A program made the translations under genes and the position numbers. The notes beneath the pieces are model-generated. The model did not search any database and was not told the DNA's origin. It saw only the letters and a program-made list of their open reading frames with translations. DNA of 42,355 bases from Lachnospiraceae bacterium (GTDB lineage: Bacteria > Bacillota > Clostridia > Lachnospirales > Lachnospiraceae): the NCBI GenBank assembly GCA_024695665.1, contig JAILHT010000071.1, forward strand, positions 1-42,355, given 5' to 3'. Shown here piece after piece: positions 32,457 to 42,355 of the stretch (the stretch's first letter is position 1; the number at the start of each line of letters is the position of its first letter).

Positions 32457-32818
32457 AATTGTTCCACATTTCTTTCATTTACCGAATTAATAATTCCATG
32501 AAGATTTCCAAGATGTAACAAAGCCTTTTTTATATCAAAAAAGGAAGCGTCCTTTGCATTTACCCTTGCTATGACTACAATGTCTAAACCGTTATTAAAC
32601 ATTTCTTCATGTAGCCTGTAATTTTCTCTGACTAATCTTTTTAAATGATGTCTTACTACGCTATTTCCAACTTTTTTACTTACAGAAATACCTATTCTGT
32701 TCTTCTCAGACCCGTTTTCAAGAACATACATTACCAGGTTCTTATTTGAATGAGACTTTCCCTTATTATATACATTCTTGAAATCATTGTTCTTTCTCAG
32801 TGATTCCGAAAACTTCAT
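32453..32818 (-). CDS. rnpA: Ribonuclease P protein component
   Basis: 121 aa. MKFSESLRKNNDFKNVYNKGKS and the arginine-rich helix NSVVRHHLKRLVRENYRLH are RnpA marks (the common RNR is RHH here). It binds the catalytic RNase P RNA and helps 5' maturation of tRNAs. It lies 55 nt after rpmH, stop overlapping yidD. Confidence 0.96.
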   Translation of the reverse strand: MKFSESLRKNNDFKNVYNKGKSHSNKNLVMYVLENGSEKNRIGISVSKKVGNSVVRHHLKRLVRENYRLHEEMFNNGLDIVVIARVNAKDASFFDIKKALLHLGNLHGIINSVNERNVEQL

Positions 32819-32873
32819 TATTATAAATCACCTCATAAAGTTCTAAAAAGAAGAAAAGACCACAAAATGTGGC

Positions 32874-33008
32874 CTAAGCTGATAATCTTTTTCTTCCTTT
32901 TAATCTTCTTGCAGCTAAAACTTTTCTTCCACCTGCAGTACTCATTCTAGATCTGAAACCATGAACTTTGGCTCTCTGTCTCTTCTTTGGCTGGAATGTC
33001 ATCTTCAT
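32874..33008 (-). CDS. rpmH: 50S ribosomal protein bL34
   Basis: 44 aa. [20 protein letters not shown] and then [21 protein letters not shown] is the whole bL34. The ATG at 33008 aligns with the family start; the frame continues to 33113 but would add 35 unrelated residues. AAGGAGG precedes by 11 nt. It heads rpmH-rnpA-yidD-yidC-jag and is transcribed away from oriC. Confidence 0.97.
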   Translation of the reverse strand: MKMTFQPKKRQRAKVHGFRSRMSTAGGRKVLAARRLKGRKRLSA

Positions 33009-33045
33009 TATAGCATTCACCTCCTTATCAAAAAACATCTCACTA

Positions 33046-33073
33046 ATTATATCAAAAAAAGCCTCTAAGTCAA
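33046..33073 (-). promoter_or_regulatory. rpmH promoter
   Basis: On the - strand TTGACT (33068-33073), a 16-nt spacer and TATAAT (33046-33051), about 30 nt before rpmH's start codon. Confidence 0.75.
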
Positions 33074-33119
33074 GTAAATATAAGGATTTTTTACTATCAA
33101 CAATATTAAACACAACATA

Positions 33120-33335
33120 TGCTTTAAAAAAAATAAAACAAATCTATATCTAGAAATTATACAGTTAAAATTTGTATAAATCTCATAAATTGTCCACACA
33201 TTGTTGATAACTAGTGGAAAACCTGTTAATATTTCAAAAATTTCTGTGGATTTTTGTTAACAACTTCCTAAAACACGCTATAATGCCTTTTAAATCAATT
33301 TAAGGACAAAATGCCCTATTTATTAGTTTTCTTTT
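33120..33335. other. oriC: oriC, upstream part (DnaA boxes before dnaA)
   Basis: The rpmH-dnaA gap (33009-33428) carries DnaA-box-like 9-mers: TTGTCCACA (33190-33198), TGTTGATAA (33202-33210, reverse) and TGTGGATTT (33245-33253, reverse), each one or two bases from TTATCCACA, plus the palindrome TTGTTAACAA (33254-33263). The flanks are very AT-rich. With the cluster after dnaA this gives the bipartite origin usual in Firmicutes. The limits given are approximate. Confidence 0.7.
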
Positions 33336-33339
33336 CACA

Positions 33340-33368
33340 TTGCTTATTTGGGCTAATTAAGTTATTAT
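33340..33368 (+). promoter_or_regulatory. Putative dnaA promoter
   Basis: TTGCTT (33340-33345) and TATTAT (33363-33368) are 17 nt apart. The leader to dnaA is about 55 nt and includes a TAGGCA/TGCCTA inverted repeat. A DnaA ribosome-binding site CAGGAGAG follows. Confidence 0.5.
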
Positions 33369-33428
33369 TATAAGGTAGGCAAACTATAAGGGAAAGTATG
33401 CCTATACTAGATTTACCAGGAGAGTTTT

Positions 33429-34811
33429 ATGGAATTACTTATCGATAAATGGAACGAAATAAAAGAACTTTTAAAAGAGGAGTTTGAATTAACTCCTATT
33501 TCTTTCAGCACTTGGGTAGAACCGTTGGAAGTTTTTAAAGTTGAAGATAGGACTGTTTATATACTGATCAAGTCTGACAATAGTTCAATGACAAGGAATT
33601 ATATAATGAAGAAATACACTTCACCTCTGATGGCAGTTATAGCCGAAGTGACCGGTAAGGACTATGAGATAAAATATATTATTCCGGAAGAATTGGACAA
33701 TTATCAAAAAGCCGAAATTCCAAAAGAGAATAAATCAGAATCAAAAAACAACACTTATAATAAGGAAGCAACAGAAAAAGCAAACCTGAATCACAATTAT
33801 ACTTTCGAAAAATTTGTCGTTGGAAGTAACAACAGATTTGCCCAGTCAGCAGCGCTTGCTGTTGCCGAATCACCGGGAAATGCATTCAATCCTCTTTATA
33901 TTTACGGAGGACCTGGACTCGGAAAGACTCACCTTATGCATTCAATCGGAAACTACATTATTGAAAGACAACCTTCAACAAAGGTTCTCTATGTAACCTC
34001 AGAAGAATTTACAAATGAGATAGTTGAATCCATCAGAAACGGAAATGCTTCAGCAATGAACAAAATCCGTGAAAAATACAGAACCGTGGACGTTCTTATG
34101 ATCGACGATATTCAGTTTATCATAGGAAAAGAAGCAACTCAGGATGAGTTTTTCCATACTTTCAATGCTCTTCACTCAGCAGGAAAGCAGATAATAATAA
34201 GTTCAGATAAACCACCTAGAGAAATGCAGTCATTAGAAGATCGAATCAAATCGAGATTCGAATGGGGTCTGATGGCTGATATAGGATATCCTGATTATGA
34301 GACAAGAATGGCTATCTTGAGAAGACTTGCTGAATCAGAGGCAATAAATCTCGATGATGAAATACTCAACTATATAGCGACAAATATAAAATCAAACATC
34401 AGAGAGCTTGAAGGAGCCTTCAATAAACTGCTCGCTTACGCAAAGATAGAAAAGAAAGAGATTACTATAGATGTAGCAATAAATGAACTTCAGAATATCA
34501 TAACTCCGGACAAACCCAGAGAAGTTACTCCTCAGCTCATAGTTGAAGTAGTATCGGAGCATTTTCAGCTTCCTATCAACCAGATGATATCAAAAAACAG
34601 AAGCTCCGACTATGTAAGAGCAAGACAGGTTGCTATGTATCTATGCAAACAGATGACAGATATTCCATTGGACAGCATAGGTCAGCTTTTAGGTGGAAGA
34701 GATCACTCAACAATTCTCCACGGTATCAACAAGATGTCGGATGAGCTTGAGACCAACGAAACTACAAGGAATATGATTGAGACCATACAGAAAAAAATAA
34801 ACCCAAATTAA
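33429..34811 (+). CDS. dnaA: Chromosomal replication initiator DnaA
   Basis: 460 aa. Domain I (1-80) with FSTWVEPLEVF; a Lys/Asn-rich domain II (about 95-125); domain III with Walker A GGPGLGKTH (about 160), Walker B MIDDIQF (about 224); domain IV with GRDHSTILHGINKM (about 422), the DnaA-box-binding signature. ATP-DnaA binds the boxes either side of this gene and melts the origin. GGAG lies 8 nt before the ATG. First gene of the rightward initiation group. Confidence 0.98.
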   Translation: MELLIDKWNEIKELLKEEFELTPISFSTWVEPLEVFKVEDRTVYILIKSDNSSMTRNYIMKKYTSPLMAVIAEVTGKDYEIKYIIPEELDNYQKAEIPKENKSESKNNTYNKEATEKANLNHNYTFEKFVVGSNNRFAQSAALAVAESPGNAFNPLYIYGGPGLGKTHLMHSIGNYIIERQPSTKVLYVTSEEFTNEIVESIRNGNASAMNKIREKYRTVDVLMIDDIQFIIGKEATQDEFFHTFNALHSAGKQIIISSDKPPREMQSLEDRIKSRFEWGLMADIGYPDYETRMAILRRLAESEAINLDDEILNYIATNIKSNIRELEGAFNKLLAYAKIEKKEITIDVAINELQNIITPDKPREVTPQLIVEVVSEHFQLPINQMISKNRSSDYVRARQVAMYLCKQMTDIPLDSIGQLLGGRDHSTILHGINKMSDELETNETTRNMIETIQKKINPN

Positions 34812-34813
34812 AG

Positions 34814-35060
34814 TTATCCATAATTTTAACTTTGTATTAACAGTATATTCACAGGGTTATCCACAAGTTATCAACATTGTTATTAACCTGTACAAAACTC
34901 TGTGGAGAGACGGTTTATTATTCATTTATGCAGTTTATACTCGGTTGATAAGAATTTAAAACTCAACAATATAAAAATTACTTAAAATGTGTTTTTAAAT
35001 TTTACACACAAATTAAACAATAGATTAACAGAGATTTAACTGCTTTATTCAACTCGTAAA
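34814..35060. other. oriC: oriC, downstream part (DnaA boxes and AT-rich unwinding region)
   Basis: Between dnaA and dnaN: TTATCCATA (34814-34822), a perfect TTATCCACA (34857-34865), TTATCAACA (34868-34876), TGTGGAGAG (34901-34909, reverse) and GGTTGATAA (34943-34951, reverse). From about 34955 to 35050 the sequence is nearly all A/T, the likely unwinding element, downstream of the boxes as in Bacillus. Precise edges and the unwinding start are inferred. Confidence 0.78.
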
Positions 35061-35066
35061 ACCCAG

Positions 35067-35117
35067 ATTATTAGAGGCTTTGGAGTGGTTTTAAACTTTT
35101 GAACAGCCCCTAATAAT
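35067..35117. repeat. Inverted repeat between the origin and dnaN
   Basis: ATTATTAGAGGCT (35067-35079) pairs with AGCCCCTAATAAT (35105-35117) at 12 of 13 positions around a 25-nt loop. No T-run follows, so a standard terminator is unlikely. A weak -35 (TTGAAC, 35099-35104) of a dnaN promoter would overlap the right arm. Confidence 0.55.
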
Positions 35118-35170
35118 ATTAATACTAATATTTACTTATATTAACATACATGAAAGGAGCTTTTTGCCGC

Positions 35171-36277
35171 ATGAGAGTCAGATGTGCAAAATCAGAATTA
35201 CTCAAAGGAGTGAATACAGTTTCAAAAGCTGTTCCTACAAGAACAACAATGGCGATTTTGGAATGTATACTCTTCGACGCATCATCGGATGTCATAAAAT
35301 TGACTGCCAATGATACTGAGATTGGAATTGAAACAGTTGTTGAAGGAAACATTGAAGAACATGGAATTATAGCTCTCGATGCAAAAGTTTTTTCAGATAT
35401 AGTAAGAAAACTTCCTGACAGTGAAGTTCTAATAGAAACAGATGCGGAATTCAAGACGGTCATAACCTGTGAGAAAGCAAAGTTCAATATTATAGGAAAA
35501 TCAGGGGAAGATTTTTCTTATTTACCTTTTATAGAAAGAAACGATCCTCTTACCATTTCACAGTTTACTTTAAAAGAAGTGATAAGACAGACAATCTTTT
35601 GTATATCTGACAATGACTCAAACAAACTCATGACAGGTGAGCTTTTTCATATAAAAGACAACGGACTTATGGTTGTATCCCTTGACGGACACAGAATTGC
35701 AATAAGAAAAATACAGCTCAAAGAAAATTATCCTGAAAAGAAGGTTGTAGTCCCGGGAAAAACTTTAAATGAGATAAGTAAGATTATTCCGGGAGCAGCG
35801 GATGAGGATGTAAATATCTTTATCACAAACAATCACATTCTTTTTGAGTTTGAAAAAACAACTGTTGTATCAAGACTCATTGAAGGTGAGTATTTCAAAA
35901 TTGAGCAGATGCTTTCAAATGCATATGAGACTAAGGTTATCATAAACAAGAGAGAACTTCTCGATTGTATAGACAGAGCAACCCTCCTTGTAAAAGAGGG
36001 AGATAGAAAACCTATAATCATGAATGTTGCAGAATCAAATATGGAGCTTAGCATCAATTCATTTATAGGATCCATGAAGGAAGATATAGATATCGAAAAA
36101 GAAGGAAAGGATATAGTAATAGGATTTAATCCGAAGTTCTTTATAGATGCCTTAAGGGTAATCGATGAAGAGAGAGTGACTCTCTACATGGTAAATCCAA
36201 AGGCACCATGTTTCATAAGAAACGAAGAAGAAGATTATATCTATCTGATATTACCGGTAAACTTCAATGCAAATTAG
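35171..36277 (+). CDS. dnaN: DNA polymerase III beta subunit (sliding clamp)
   Basis: 368 aa. The ATG at 35171 (MRVRCAKSELLKGVNTVSKA) aligns with the family start; AAAGGAG lies 11 nt upstream. An earlier ATG at 35150 adds seven residues and would leave no ribosome-binding site. VPTRTTMAILECILF, the central segment with SLDGHRIAIRK and the C-terminal APCFIRNEEEDYIYLILPV match DnaN's three clamp domains. It tethers polymerase III and recruits Hda/YabA-type regulators. Its stop overlaps yaaA by 11 nt. Confidence 0.98.
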   Translation: MRVRCAKSELLKGVNTVSKAVPTRTTMAILECILFDASSDVIKLTANDTEIGIETVVEGNIEEHGIIALDAKVFSDIVRKLPDSEVLIETDAEFKTVITCEKAKFNIIGKSGEDFSYLPFIERNDPLTISQFTLKEVIRQTIFCISDNDSNKLMTGELFHIKDNGLMVVSLDGHRIAIRKIQLKENYPEKKVVVPGKTLNEISKIIPGAADEDVNIFITNNHILFEFEKTTVVSRLIEGEYFKIEQMLSNAYETKVIINKRELLDCIDRATLLVKEGDRKPIIMNVAESNMELSINSFIGSMKEDIDIEKEGKDIVIGFNPKFFIDALRVIDEERVTLYMVNPKAPCFIRNEEEDYIYLILPVNFNAN

Positions 36278-36476
36278 TATTAGAGAAGGCGACGAATTCA
36301 TAAAACTGGGCCAGGCCATGAAAAAAGCAGGGCTTGTAGGTTCGGGAGTCGATGCAAAAATGTTCATACAGGACGGTCTTGTAAAGGTCAACGGGGAAGT
36401 TGAGACTAGAAGAGGTCGCAAATTATATAGCGGAGACAGCTTTTCCTTCGAGGATAAAACTGTGGAAATAATGTAG
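36267..36476 (+). CDS. yaaA: S4-domain RNA-binding protein YaaA/RlbA
   Basis: 69 aa. One S4 domain: FIKLGQAMKKAGLVGSGVDA, then FIQDGLVKVNGEVETRRGRK and YSGDSFSF. In Bacillus the same slot (between dnaN and recF) holds yaaA (rlbA), linked to large ribosomal subunit assembly. It has no clear ribosome-binding site and overlaps dnaN, so translation is coupled. Confidence 0.94.
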   Translation: MQISIREGDEFIKLGQAMKKAGLVGSGVDAKMFIQDGLVKVNGEVETRRGRKLYSGDSFSFEDKTVEIM

Positions 36477-36478
36477 TA

Positions 36479-37573
36479 ATGATAATAAAATCGTTGGAAT
36501 TATTGAACTACAGAAATTATGAATCACTGAACATGGAATTTGACAGTGGAACAAATATTTTGTACGGAGATAACGCTCAGGGAAAGACAAATATTCTCGA
36601 AGCGGTTTATTTGAGCGGAACCACAAAATCTCACAGGGGAAGCAAGGACAAAGAGATAATAAGTTTTGAAAAAGACGAGTCTCACATCCGAACCGTGGTT
36701 GAAAAAAACGATAACGAGTATTGCATAGACATTCACCTCAAAAAGAAAGGTGCAAAAGGAATTGCCGTAAACAAGGTTCCGATAAAAAAAGCAAGGGACC
36801 TGTTTGGAATATTGAATATTGTTGTATTTTCACCCGAAGACCTGTACATCATAAAAGAAGGTCCTCAGATGAGAAGAAGATTTATGGATATGGAACTCTG
36901 TCAGATTGACAGGATATATCTGTCAGATCTCACAAAATACAACAAGACACTTCTTCAGAGAAACAAGCTTTTAAAGGATCTCTATTACAGACCGGAGCTT
37001 AAGGATACACTTGATATCTGGGATATGCAGCTTATAGAGACCGGAAAAAAGATAATAGCAAGAAGAAATAGATTCATAAACGAGCTTATGCCTGTCGTCT
37101 ATGATATACACAAAAAACTTACAGGAGATAAAGAAGATTTAAAGATTCTTTACGAGCCTGAGACAGATGAGGAAAGCTTCGAAAGAAATCTTAAGGAAAA
37201 CAGAGAAAAAGATTTGAAATTTGGATCCACTTCGGTGGGACCTCATCATGATGACATAAAATTTTTGATAAATGACACTGACATAAGAAAATACGGTTCC
37301 CAGGGACAGCAGAGAACTTCTGCATTATCTTTGAAACTGTCTGAGATAAAGATAGTAGAGGAGATAATAAAAGACAAACCGATACTTCTTATGGATGATG
37401 TACTGTCGGAACTCGACAGTAGCAGACAAAATTTTCTTTTGAATAATATAACGGACACACAAACTATAGTTACATGTACAGGACTTGATGAGTTTATAAA
37501 AAATCGATTTGAGATAGATAAGATTTTTGAAGTAATTGAAGGTCATGTATATGAGAATAAGGAGATAGTATAA
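36479..37573 (+). CDS. recF: DNA replication and repair protein RecF
   Basis: 364 aa. LLNYRNYESLNMEFDSGTN, Walker A YGDNAQGKTN (about 28-37), the signature GSQGQQRTSALSLKL and Walker B LMDDVLSELD (about 303-312) form a full SMC-like RecF. It loads RecA at gaps on SSB-coated DNA. It starts 2 nt after yaaA and gyrB follows directly, so the dnaN-yaaA-recF-gyrB run is one operon. Confidence 0.97.
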   Translation: MIIKSLELLNYRNYESLNMEFDSGTNILYGDNAQGKTNILEAVYLSGTTKSHRGSKDKEIISFEKDESHIRTVVEKNDNEYCIDIHLKKKGAKGIAVNKVPIKKARDLFGILNIVVFSPEDLYIIKEGPQMRRRFMDMELCQIDRIYLSDLTKYNKTLLQRNKLLKDLYYRPELKDTLDIWDMQLIETGKKIIARRNRFINELMPVVYDIHKKLTGDKEDLKILYEPETDEESFERNLKENREKDLKFGSTSVGPHHDDIKFLINDTDIRKYGSQGQQRTSALSLKLSEIKIVEEIIKDKPILLMDDVLSELDSSRQNFLLNNITDTQTIVTCTGLDEFIKNRFEIDKIFEVIEGHVYENKEIV

Positions 37574-39493
<1,920 letters not shown>

Positions 39494-39587
39494 CTCAGTC
39501 GGAGAGATTTTCACCTTTAAGTTTTAGCATAGGTGGAAATCATGACAAATTAATATAAGCTGATTCGATTAGGAGGAAATAGTTTAG

Positions 39588-42110
39588 ATGGATGACACAA
39601 TATTTGATCAAATTCATGACGTGGATTTGAAAAAAACAATGGAGACATCCTATATAGATTACGCAATGAGTGTCATTGCAAGCCGTGCGCTTCCGGATGT
39701 AAGGGACGGACTTAAGCCTGTTCAAAGAAGAGTACTTTTTTCAATGATAGAGCTCAACAACGGTCCCGACAAGCCACACAGAAAATGTGCTCGTATCGTC
39801 GGAGATACAATGGGTAAATATCACCCACACGGAGACAGTTCTATATATGGTGCTCTCGTAAATATGGCACAGGATTGGTCTTTCAGATACACGCTGGTTG
39901 ACGGTCACGGAAACTTCGGTTCAGTCGATGGAGACGGAGCCGCTGCCATGCGATACACTGAGGCAAGACTTTCAAAAATCTCTATGGAGATGCTCTCGGA
40001 TATCAACAAAGATACGGTTGATTTTGTACCGAACTTTGATGAGACCGAGAAGGAGCCTACGGTTCTCCCGGCAAGATTTCCAAATCTTCTTGTAAACGGA
40101 ACTACGGGTATAGCAGTAGGAATGGCTACAAATATACCTCCTCACAACCTTAAAGAGACAATAAATGCTGTCGTAAAACTTATAGACAACCGTATAGAAT
40201 ATGACAGACCGACAGATATAGAAGAGATTCTGCCTATAATAAAAGGACCTGATTTTCCTACCGGTGGTGTAATTTTGGGAACCAAGGGAATAGAGGAAGC
40301 TTACAGAACAGGAAGAGGAAAGATAAGAGTTCGCGCCGTCACAGACATAGAGCCTATGGCAAACGGAAAGAACAGAATTATCGTCACAGAGCTTCCATAT
40401 CTAGTAAATAAGCAGAGACTTGTTGATAAGATAGCAGAACTTGCAAGAAACAAAAAAATCGACGGAATCACAGACATCAGAGATGAGTCCAGCCGTGAAG
40501 GTATGCGTGTGTGCATAGAACTCAGAAGAGATGTCAATCCGAATGTCATCTTAAATCAGCTCTACAAACATACACAGCTCCAGGATACGTTTGGAGTTAT
40601 CATGCTTGCGCTTGTAAACAACCAGCCTAAGGTGCTCAGTATTCTTGAGATACTTGACAATTATCTTGAGCATCAGAAGGATGTTGTAACAAGAAGAACA
40701 AAATACGATCTCAACAAAGCTGAGGAGAGAGCCCACATTTTGGAGGGCTTACTCATAGCGCTCGATCATATAGACGAAGTAATTCAGATAATACGTGGCA
40801 GTGCAAATACTCAGATTGCGAAAGAAAATCTTGAAAACAGATTCGGTCTCACAGATGCACAGGCACAGGCCATTGTAGATATGAGACTTCGTGCTCTCAC
40901 CGGTTTGGAGAGAGAAAAACTCGAAAACGAGTACAAAGAACTCAAGGCAAGAATCGATGAACTCAAGGCTATCCTTGCAGATGAGAAAAAACTTCTCGGA
41001 GTTATCAAAGAGGAGATCTCTGTAATCGGAGAAAAATTCGGAGATGAGAGAAGAACAGCTATAGGATTTGATGAGTATGATATCGCAGACGAAGATATGA
41101 TACCTAAAAAAGATGTTGTAATAACAATGTCAAAACTCGGATATATCAAGAGAATGGATCCTGAAAACTTTAGAACACAGCACAGAGGCGGCCGTGGAAT
41201 AAAGGGAATGGATACAATCGACAATGATTATATCAGCGAGATGATAATGACTTCGTCTCATGAATATCTCATGTTCTATACAAACAAGGGTCGAGTATAC
41301 AGACTCAAGGCATATGAGATTCCTGAGGCCGGAAGAACCTCGAGAGGAACAGCTATCATAAATCTTATCCAGCTTCAGCCGGATGAGAAGGTGAACAAGA
41401 TGATTCCTGTCGACAGCTATTCAGATGATGAATATCTCATAATGGCCACAAAGAACGGTATCATCAAGAAGACAAAGATAGAAGAATATTCAAATATAAG
41501 AAAAATCGGACTTACTGCTATAAGACTCAGAGATGACGATGAACTTATAGATGTAAAGAAGACTGACAATACAAATGATATAATACTTGCAACAAAATTC
41601 GGACAGAGTATTAGATTCAACGAAAAAGATGTGAGAACAACAGGAAGAGTATCTATGGGTGTAATCGGAATGAATCTCATGGATCAGGATGAAGTAATCG
41701 GAATGCAGCTCTACAATAAGGATGAGTATCTCCTCTTTGTATCTGAGAACGGTTACGGAAAACTCACAGAGTTTGACGAATTCAGTACACAGCACAGAGG
41801 CGGAAAAGGAGTTAAGTGCTACAAGATCATCGAGAAGACAGGAAATCTTGTAGGTATGTTCTCTGTCAAGAAAGATGATGAGATAATGCTTATCACAACA
41901 GAAGGCGTTATCATAAGAACCAGTGTTGAGACAGTATCCGTGCTCAGCAGAGTAACAAGCGGTGTCAAACTCATGAATGTTGATGAAAATGTAGTTGTCG
42001 CAAGTGTAGCAAAAGTCAAAGAGACAATATCTAAGGAAGATACATTATCAGAGGATGAAGATGATTCCGAAGAAAATGCAGTTAGTGAAGATACAGATGC
42101 TACAGAATAA
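39588..42110 (+). CDS. gyrA: DNA gyrase subunit A
   Basis: 840 aa. The breakage-reunion domain holds the catalytic Tyr123 ([11 protein letters not shown]) and the quinolone region [12 protein letters not shown] (79-90), with Ser84 as the usual Ser83 but Gly88 in place of the usual Asp/Glu87. The C-terminal pinwheel carries the GyrA-box [11 protein letters not shown] (about 529-539), proving gyrase rather than topoisomerase IV. A second box-like QHRGGKG is near 736. The acidic tail [20 protein letters not shown] is typical. TAGGAGGAAATAG precedes the ATG. It nicks and passes DNA ahead of the fork. Confidence 0.98.
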   Translation: MDDTIFDQIHDVDLKKTMETSYIDYAMSVIASRALPDVRDGLKPVQRRVLFSMIELNNGPDKPHRKCARIVGDTMGKYHPHGDSSIYGALVNMAQDWSFRYTLVDGHGNFGSVDGDGAAAMRYTEARLSKISMEMLSDINKDTVDFVPNFDETEKEPTVLPARFPNLLVNGTTGIAVGMATNIPPHNLKETINAVVKLIDNRIEYDRPTDIEEILPIIKGPDFPTGGVILGTKGIEEAYRTGRGKIRVRAVTDIEPMANGKNRIIVTELPYLVNKQRLVDKIAELARNKKIDGITDIRDESSREGMRVCIELRRDVNPNVILNQLYKHTQLQDTFGVIMLALVNNQPKVLSILEILDNYLEHQKDVVTRRTKYDLNKAEERAHILEGLLIALDHIDEVIQIIRGSANTQIAKENLENRFGLTDAQAQAIVDMRLRALTGLEREKLENEYKELKARIDELKAILADEKKLLGVIKEEISVIGEKFGDERRTAIGFDEYDIADEDMIPKKDVVITMSKLGYIKRMDPENFRTQHRGGRGIKGMDTIDNDYISEMIMTSSHEYLMFYTNKGRVYRLKAYEIPEAGRTSRGTAIINLIQLQPDEKVNKMIPVDSYSDDEYLIMATKNGIIKKTKIEEYSNIRKIGLTAIRLRDDDELIDVKKTDNTNDIILATKFGQSIRFNEKDVRTTGRVSMGVIGMNLMDQDEVIGMQLYNKDEYLLFVSENGYGKLTEFDEFSTQHRGGKGVKCYKIIEKTGNLVGMFSVKKDDEIMLITTEGVIIRTSVETVSVLSRVTSGVKLMNVDENVVVASVAKVKETISKEDTLSEDEDDSEENAVSEDTDATE

Positions 42111-42128
42111 ACGGATGCAATAAGCCCA

Positions 42129-42170
42129 AAATGGCATATAGTTATTTGATATAGCTATATGCCATTTATT
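42129..42170 (+). terminator. Terminator after gyrA
   Basis: A 12-bp perfect stem AAATGGCATATA (42129-42140) with 42156-42167 encloses a 15-nt loop with an inner TAGCTATA fold, then ATTTATT. The T-run is weak, so some read-through into the next gene is possible. Confidence 0.65.
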
Positions 42171-42229
42171 TACGTTAAAAGCCGGCGCAAATTAGAACAA
42201 ATCGTAATTGATTTAAAAAGGAAACAAAA

Positions 42230-42355
42230 ATGAGAAGAGATGTAGATACAAAACTTATCACAGAGGCAATATGCGACATGTCAATAAAGGCAAACCATTA
42301 TTTGTCCCCGGACATGGATAAGGCGATGAAAGATGCACTTGATAAAGAACAGTCG
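42230..42355 (+). CDS. Fumarate hydratase/tartrate dehydratase class I alpha subunit (5' part, cut by window edge)
   Basis: The first 42 codons are present. MRRDVDTKLITEAICDMSIK and then ANHYLSPDMDKAMKDALDKE match the N-terminus of class I (4Fe-4S) fumarase/TtdA alpha subunits, which typically begin ...LI.EAV..LCI.ANY.L..DV..AL..A...E.S. AAGGA lies 9 nt before the ATG at 42230. The iron-sulfur Cys lie beyond the edge. Fumarase, tartrate dehydratase or a paralogue cannot be distinguished here; the beta subunit should follow outside the window. Confidence 0.78.
   Translation, partial: MRRDVDTKLITEAICDMSIKANHYLSPDMDKAMKDALDKEQS

Noticed and set aside
39494..39587. Terminator between gyrB and gyrA
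   Set aside because: The TTTCACCT/AGGTGGAAA inverted repeat has a bulge and no T-run, so gyrA is likely cotranscribed.

Overview
The window is the replication-origin neighbourhood of a low-GC Firmicute, most likely a member of the Lachnospiraceae (inference). The grounds are the gene order yidC-yidD-rnpA-rpmH / oriC / dnaA-dnaN-yaaA-recF-gyrB-gyrA, DnaA boxes on both sides of dnaA, parS sites by soj/spo0J, a DUF3881 gene beside parAB, and a PSP1/RicT-HolB-YaaR-decarboxylase cluster of Bacillus yaaO-rsmI type. Transcription flips at oriC (about 33.0-35.15 kb). Everything to its right is on the + strand. Almost everything to its left is on the - strand, so genes run with the replication fork. 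The left-side exceptions are the repeat protein gene (253), nitroreductase (4234), an ArgR-like gene (14559) and pepT (16923).

Layout. 0-4.8 kb is accessory: the last 31 codons of a cut-off gene, a secreted InlB-type repeat protein with a nearly identical 3' end, a membrane protein plus GT2 glycosyltransferase pair, and a nitroreductase. 4.8-5.9 kb is rpsF-ssb-rpsR. 6.0-14.5 kb is one long leftward array: AbiEi-like, degenerate AbiEii-like, Orn/Lys/Arg decarboxylase, guanylate-kinase-like, YaaR, HolB, RicT, TrmN6-type methyltransferase, RsmI, sirtuin, DUF951. A divergent ArgR-like gene sits at its head. 15.2-20.1 kb holds a D,D-carboxypeptidase, tRNA-Lys(CTT), pepT, an acidic repeat membrane protein and tRNA-Arg(CCT). 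20.1-24.4 kb is soj-spo0J-DUF4446-HD-DUF3881 with two parS sites and one parS-like relic upstream. 24.4-26.1 kb is a DegS/DegU-like two-component pair. 26.2-30.2 kb is mnmE-mnmG-rsmG. 30.3-33.0 kb is rpmH-rnpA-yidD-yidC-jag. 33.0-42.1 kb is oriC, dnaA and the initiation and gyrase genes. The right edge cuts a class I fumarase/tartrate dehydratase alpha-subunit gene.

Most genes are core: replication initiation and clamp, clamp-loader delta', chromosome segregation, tRNA and rRNA modification, ribosomal proteins, membrane insertion. The parts that look less ordinary are the AbiE-like pair that heads the housekeeping cluster with a consensus promoter, the guanylate-kinase-like gene in the tmk slot, the HD protein within the parAB operon, a parS site at the heart of a terminator-like palindrome, an acidic protein with a triplicated C-terminal helix motif, YidC without its intramembrane arginine, and a Gly at the GyrA quinolone position. 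No mobile element, CRISPR array, rRNA or riboswitch was recognised. Promoter, terminator and DnaA-box calls come from reading the sequence by eye, not from a scoring program.
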